A DNA stretch of 8,702 nucleotides from an uncultured Chitinophagaceae bacterium (GTDB lineage: Bacteria; Bacteroidota; Bacteroidia; Chitinophagales; Chitinophagaceae), in NCBI GenBank assembly GCA_903832075.1, contig CAILAF010000203.1, positions 1-8,702 on the forward strand, in the 5' to 3' direction. Each line of letters begins with the position of its first letter. The first letter of the stretch is position 1. Below, piece after piece: positions 5,700 through 8,702 of this stretch. Below the pieces are notes generated by a model, which was not told where the DNA came from, did not search any database, and worked only from the letters and a program-made list of their open reading frames with translations. Both the position numbers and the translations under genes were made by a program.

Positions 5700-7046
5700 A
5701 TGATGCAAAAATTTTTATTAATTGTCATTTGTTTTTTGTTGGCTACTGCAAACACTTTCTCTCAGCAGCCATCTAAAGATGAATTGCAGAAACAAAAAGT
5801 TCAATTACAGAAAGAAATTGATGATTTAAATAATAGTTTGGTATCCATTCGTCAAAACAAAAAACAATATTTAAATCAGTTGGCCATTGTTCAACGAAAA
5901 GTGGCTGCACGGGAACAATTGATTAATAATATCAGTAAAGATTTACGAAGAATTGAAGATGAAATGTATTCGAAAGAAGTGGAGATTAATCATCTTAAAA
6001 AAGAACTGGATACATTAAAACAGAATTACGCCAAGAGTATTGTATTTGCATATAAGAACAGAAGTAGTTATGCCTATTTAAATTTTTTATTTTCTTCTGA
6101 TGATTTTAATGATGCATTAAAGCGTGTTTCTTATTTAAAAAGTTATCGCCAATTTAGAGAAACTGAAGCACAAGCCATTGTAAAAACACAGGATATTTTG
6201 CAACAAAATATTGCTTCACTCAATAACAGTAAAACAGAAAAAACATCTACGCTTGAAACTCAAAGCAGTCAGTTGAAAGTATTGGAAGAAGATAAAAAAG
6301 AAAAAGATCTTGTAATAAAACAATTAAAAGATCAGGAAAAAGATGTTCAGGCGCAATTGAAAAAACGTGAAAAGGAAAGACAAAAATTGAATAGTGCATT
6401 AGAAGCTGCAATTAAGCGTGCACAACAAGAGGCTATTGCAAAACAAAGGGCATTAGAAGAGCAAAGGAAAAGAGCTCCGGTTAATAATAATATTTCTAAT
6501 GATGTTGTAAAAAATAATTCTGCTGCAAATAAAATACCTAAAACAAATGAACCTGTAACAGGAATGGTTACAGCGAAAGATAATACCAGCAGGGATTACA
6601 GCGTATTTGAATCAACACCTGAAGGAAAAGAATTGTCTATTAATTTTGAAAATAATCGTGGTCATTTACCTTGGCCGGTTTCGGGCGGTGTTGTTACAGA
6701 TCGATTCGGTAGACAAAGTGTTGCGGGAACTAAATTAGTTGAGTTGAATGATGGAATATTTATTGGTACGCCGATTGGTACACAAGTTAGATGTGTTGCA
6801 GATGGTGAAGTAAAAAGTGTAAGTGATTTAGGAGATTATCAGTTTGTAATGGTGCAACATGGTAAATATTTTACTGTATATAATAAATTATCGGATGTAA
6901 ATGTTAGTATTGGACAAACAGTTAAAGCAGGAACATTAATTGGTAAAGCTTCGGAAGATTTTGATGGCAGTGGTAAAATAGAATTTCGTGTGATGAATGA
7001 AAAAGGAAAATTTATTGATCCTGAAAAATGGTTGAAATCAAGATAA
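5700..7046 (+). CDS. EnvC-like murein hydrolase activator (degenerate LytM/M23 domain)
   Basis: A 448-residue periplasmic protein. Signal peptide about 1-22 (ending TFS before QQ). Long coiled-coil segments at about 24-114 and 154-258, rich in K, E and Q, flank 'FAYKNRSSYAYLNFLFSSDD', the EnvC-type region. A low-complexity N/K linker (259-310) joins a C-terminal LytM domain that starts at 'LPWPVSGG' (323-330). The domain keeps the fold ('GTQVRCVADGEV', 'VMVQHGKYFTVY') but has lost the M23 zinc ligands. HxxxD is N350/F354, HxH is K426/E428 in 'KIEF', and Asn395 replaces the His of YxHL; only His387 remains. It is therefore probably not a peptidase but an activator of amidases at division, as for EnvC. 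The start is ATG 5700; ATG 5703 is equally possible, and an upstream in-frame TTG (5697) is less likely. It lies 59 bases after the lipoprotein gene; that gap shows no clear promoter. Confidence 0.88.
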   Translation: MMQKFLLIVICFLLATANTFSQQPSKDELQKQKVQLQKEIDDLNNSLVSIRQNKKQYLNQLAIVQRKVAAREQLINNISKDLRRIEDEMYSKEVEINHLKKELDTLKQNYAKSIVFAYKNRSSYAYLNFLFSSDDFNDALKRVSYLKSYRQFRETEAQAIVKTQDILQQNIASLNNSKTEKTSTLETQSSQLKVLEEDKKEKDLVIKQLKDQEKDVQAQLKKREKERQKLNSALEAAIKRAQQEAIAKQRALEEQRKRAPVNNNISNDVVKNNSAANKIPKTNEPVTGMVTAKDNTSRDYSVFESTPEGKELSINFENNRGHLPWPVSGGVVTDRFGRQSVAGTKLVELNDGIFIGTPIGTQVRCVADGEVKSVSDLGDYQFVMVQHGKYFTVYNKLSDVNVSIGQTVKAGTLIGKASEDFDGSGKIEFRVMNEKGKFIDPEKWLKSR

Positions 7047-7068
7047 AAAAAAATAATTTTTTAAATAT

Positions 7069-7107
7069 AAAAAGACTGTTTCAAAAATGAAGCAGTCTTT
7101 TTTATTT
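7069..7107 (+). terminator. strong Rho-independent terminator after the EnvC-like gene
   Basis: A 14-bp stem (left arm 7069-7082, right arm 7089-7102, one G-U wobble) with the loop AAAAAT. The core GACTG/CAGTC is followed by a T-rich tail to 7107. Five A residues precede the stem, so it could act in both directions. It separates the dut unit from glpK. A shorter A/T-only palindrome (about 7047-7062) lies before it and adds little. Confidence 0.88.
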
Positions 7108-7147
7108 GTGTAATAAAATCACTTATCTTTCATCAAACGATTTTGTC
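7105..7147 (+). promoter_or_regulatory. possible glpK promoter
   Basis: TATCTTTC (7124-7131) matches TAnnTTTG with one mismatch. TTTG (7105-7108) lies upstream as a -33 candidate, though the 15-base spacing is shorter than usual. A promoter is expected here because the preceding terminator should block read-through. No operator or riboswitch structure is visible. Confidence 0.35.
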
Positions 7148-8638
7148 ATGAAAAAATATATTCTTTCATTCGATCAAGGAACAACAAGCAGTCGTGCAAT
7201 TGTGTTTAATAAAGATGGTTCAATCATTTCTGTTGCGCAAAAAGAATTTACGCAAATATTTCCGCAACCAGGTTGGGTAGAACATAATGCTAATGAAATA
7301 TGGAGTACACAATTAGGTGTGGCCGCAGAAGCAATTACCAAAGCAGGATTAACTGTTCAAAATATTGCTGCCATTGGTATTACCAATCAAAGAGAAACAA
7401 CTGTTGTTTGGGATAAAAAAACCGGAACACCAATTCATAATGCGATTGTTTGGCAAGATAGACGTACATCAAATTATTGTGATGAATTAAGAAAAGATGG
7501 AAAAGATAAAATTATTCAGCAAAAAACCGGATTGGTACTTGATGCTTATTTTTCTGCAACAAAATTAAAATGGATTTTAGATAATGTTGATGGGGCAAGA
7601 TCTAAAGCAAATAATGGTGAATTATGTTTTGGAACGATTGATACTTGGTTATTATGGAATTTAACAAAAGGAACTGTTCATGCTACCGATGTTAGCAATG
7701 CATCAAGAACAATGCTATTTAATATTCATTCATTAAGTTGGGATAATGAATTACTTCAATTATTCAATATTCCATCATCCATATTACCTGAAGTGCGCAG
7801 CAGCAGCGAAGTGTATGGAGAAACACAAAATATTTTAACTGCACATAATATTCCCATTGCAGGAATTGCAGGAGATCAGCAAGCAGCTTTATTCGGACAA
7901 ATGTGTACTCAACCCGGCATGGTAAAAAATACTTACGGCACAGGATGTTTTATGTTGATGAATACCGGAACAAAAGCAATTGCATCAACAAATAATTTAT
8001 TAACTACTGTTGCCTGGAAAGTAAATGGTGTAACAAATTATGCATTGGAAGGAAGTGTGTTTATTGCAGGTGCTGTAGTACAATGGTTAAGAGATGGATT
8101 AAAAATTATTCGTTCATCTGCTGAAGTTGAAAGTTTAGCAAATGAAGTTGATTCAAGTGATGGAGTGTATGTTGTTCCTGCATTCGCAGGATTGGGCGCA
8201 CCATATTGGAATCAGCATGCAAGAGGTACCATCGTTGGTATTACAAGAGGAACAAGTGCTGCACATATTGCACATGCTTCATTACAAAGTATTGCATTTC
8301 AAACAATGGATGTACTAAAAGCAATGGAAGCAGATTCAAAAATTTCTATTAAAGAATTACGAGTGGATGGTGGTGCTACTGCAAATAATTTATTGATGCA
8401 ATTTCAAAGTGATATTTTAAATTGTAAAGTGGTGCGTCCTGTTGTTACCGAAACTACTGCATTGGGTGCAGCATATTTAGCAGGATTGGCAGTTGGTTAT
8501 TGGGAAAATATGGAAGAGATTCAACAACAATGGCAAATGGAAAGAATTTTTTCTTCCCAAATGAATGATGATAAGAGAAATGAATTATCGAATGGTTGGA
8601 AGAAAGCAATTGGTGCAGCCATTAGTTGGACGAAATAA
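7148..8638 (+). CDS. glpK: glycerol kinase
   Basis: A 496-residue FGGY-family kinase that converts glycerol and ATP to glycerol 3-phosphate in the cytoplasm, trapping glycerol. Visible motifs: ATP-binding 'FDQGTTSSRAIVF' (8-20); glycerol-binding R82-E83 in 'NQRET', W102 in 'VWQDRRT', Y134, and D243-Q244 in 'AGDQQAALFGQ' (catalytic Asp243); FGGY signature-like 'YFSATKLKWIL' (134-144); second signature 'GTIVGITRGTS' through 'HASLQ' (360-380); and adenine-site 'DGGATANNLLMQFQ' (407-420). Length equals the family norm. The loop before the catalytic Asp reads 'TAHNIPI', so the arginine of the E. coli fructose-1,6-bisphosphate site is Asn234 here. The start is ATG 7148. An upstream in-frame TTG at 7106 lies in the terminator tail and is rejected. 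It is followed after 27 bases by a probable glycerol-3-phosphate dehydrogenase gene. Confidence 0.97.
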   Translation: MKKYILSFDQGTTSSRAIVFNKDGSIISVAQKEFTQIFPQPGWVEHNANEIWSTQLGVAAEAITKAGLTVQNIAAIGITNQRETTVVWDKKTGTPIHNAIVWQDRRTSNYCDELRKDGKDKIIQQKTGLVLDAYFSATKLKWILDNVDGARSKANNGELCFGTIDTWLLWNLTKGTVHATDVSNASRTMLFNIHSLSWDNELLQLFNIPSSILPEVRSSSEVYGETQNILTAHNIPIAGIAGDQQAALFGQMCTQPGMVKNTYGTGCFMLMNTGTKAIASTNNLLTTVAWKVNGVTNYALEGSVFIAGAVVQWLRDGLKIIRSSAEVESLANEVDSSDGVYVVPAFAGLGAPYWNQHARGTIVGITRGTSAAHIAHASLQSIAFQTMDVLKAMEADSKISIKELRVDGGATANNLLMQFQSDILNCKVVRPVVTETTALGAAYLAGLAVGYWENMEEIQQQWQMERIFSSQMNDDKRNELSNGWKKAIGAAISWTK

Positions 8639-8665
8639 TTTTTAAAAAAAGTTGATTGAATACGA

Positions 8666-8702
8666 ATGAATAGAAATGAAATGTTGCAGCAGTTGGAATC
8701 AG
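8666..8702 (+). CDS. start of probable glycerol-3-phosphate dehydrogenase (cut by window edge)
   Basis: An ATG 27 bases after glpK opens a frame that encodes MNRNEMLQQLES and runs off the window. This resembles the N-terminus of Bacteroidota FAD-dependent glycerol-3-phosphate dehydrogenases, which begin with a similar short 'M-x-R-x-x-ML-x-x-L' leader before the FAD-binding GGGATG motif. The usual glpK-glpD pairing supports it. The FAD motif itself lies outside the window. If right, it would oxidise the product of GlpK to dihydroxyacetone phosphate at the inner membrane. Only twelve residues are visible, so the product is tentative. Confidence 0.5.
   Translation, partial: MNRNEMLQQLES

Noticed and set aside
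6666..7043. Active M23 metallopeptidase
   Set aside because: The zinc ligands HxxxD and HxH are substituted, so the protein is called an activator rather than an enzyme.
7047..7062. A separate A/T palindrome as a second terminator
   Set aside because: It has no G-C pairs, and the strong hairpin directly downstream explains termination.
7106..7147. In-frame TTG start that would extend glycerol kinase by 14 residues
   Set aside because: It overlaps the terminator T-tail, and the ATG at 7148 gives the normal GlpK N-terminus directly before 'YILSFDQGTT'.
1..8702. CRISPR array, tRNA/rRNA genes, insertion sequences or phage genes
   Set aside because: No repeated spacer-like units, cloverleaf-like sequence, transposase or phage motif was found; the window is densely coding with ordinary genes.

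Overview
The window is AT-rich DNA from a member of the Bacteroidota, probably a low-GC Chitinophagia-like lineage. The evidence is the absence of Shine-Dalgarno sequences before nearly all starts, candidate promoters resembling the Bacteroidota TAnnTTTG -7 element, and two genes typical of this phylum: a DUF4292-type lipoprotein and an EnvC-like LytM protein beside it. The lineage is inferred from these features, not from a database match.

Left part (1-4226): the 3' end of a plus-strand SAM-dependent methyltransferase runs in from the left edge. It converges on a four-gene minus-strand unit that reads, in transcription order, lipoprotein with a concanavalin-A-like (LamG-type) domain (4226-3558), Wzx-type flippase (3529-2264), family 2 glycosyltransferase (2221-1304) and extended-SDR sugar-nucleotide epimerase (1295-306). 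Gaps of 28, 42 and 8 bases imply one operon. Together these genes suggest making a nucleotide sugar, transferring it to a lipid-linked glycan and flipping that glycan across the inner membrane. The role of the lipoprotein is unknown.

Middle part (4227-7107): a 134-base divergent promoter region separates the glycan operon from a plus-strand set of dut (dUTPase), a DUF4292-type LolB-like lipoprotein, and an EnvC-like murein hydrolase activator whose LytM domain has lost its zinc ligands. The set ends at a strong Rho-independent terminator (7069-7103).

Right part (7108-8702): glpK (glycerol kinase) is followed after 27 bases by the first codons of a gene that is probably the glycerol-3-phosphate dehydrogenase, giving a glycerol uptake and oxidation operon.

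Four genes have an in-frame TTG codon upstream of a better ATG; the starts given here are the ATGs. No RNA genes, mobile elements, CRISPR arrays or long repeats were seen. Most of the window is ordinary chromosomal housekeeping and envelope content. The items most worth a second look are the lipoprotein at the head of the glycan operon with its G7 tract, the zinc-less LytM protein paired with a LolB-like lipoprotein, and the possibly leaderless dut transcript.
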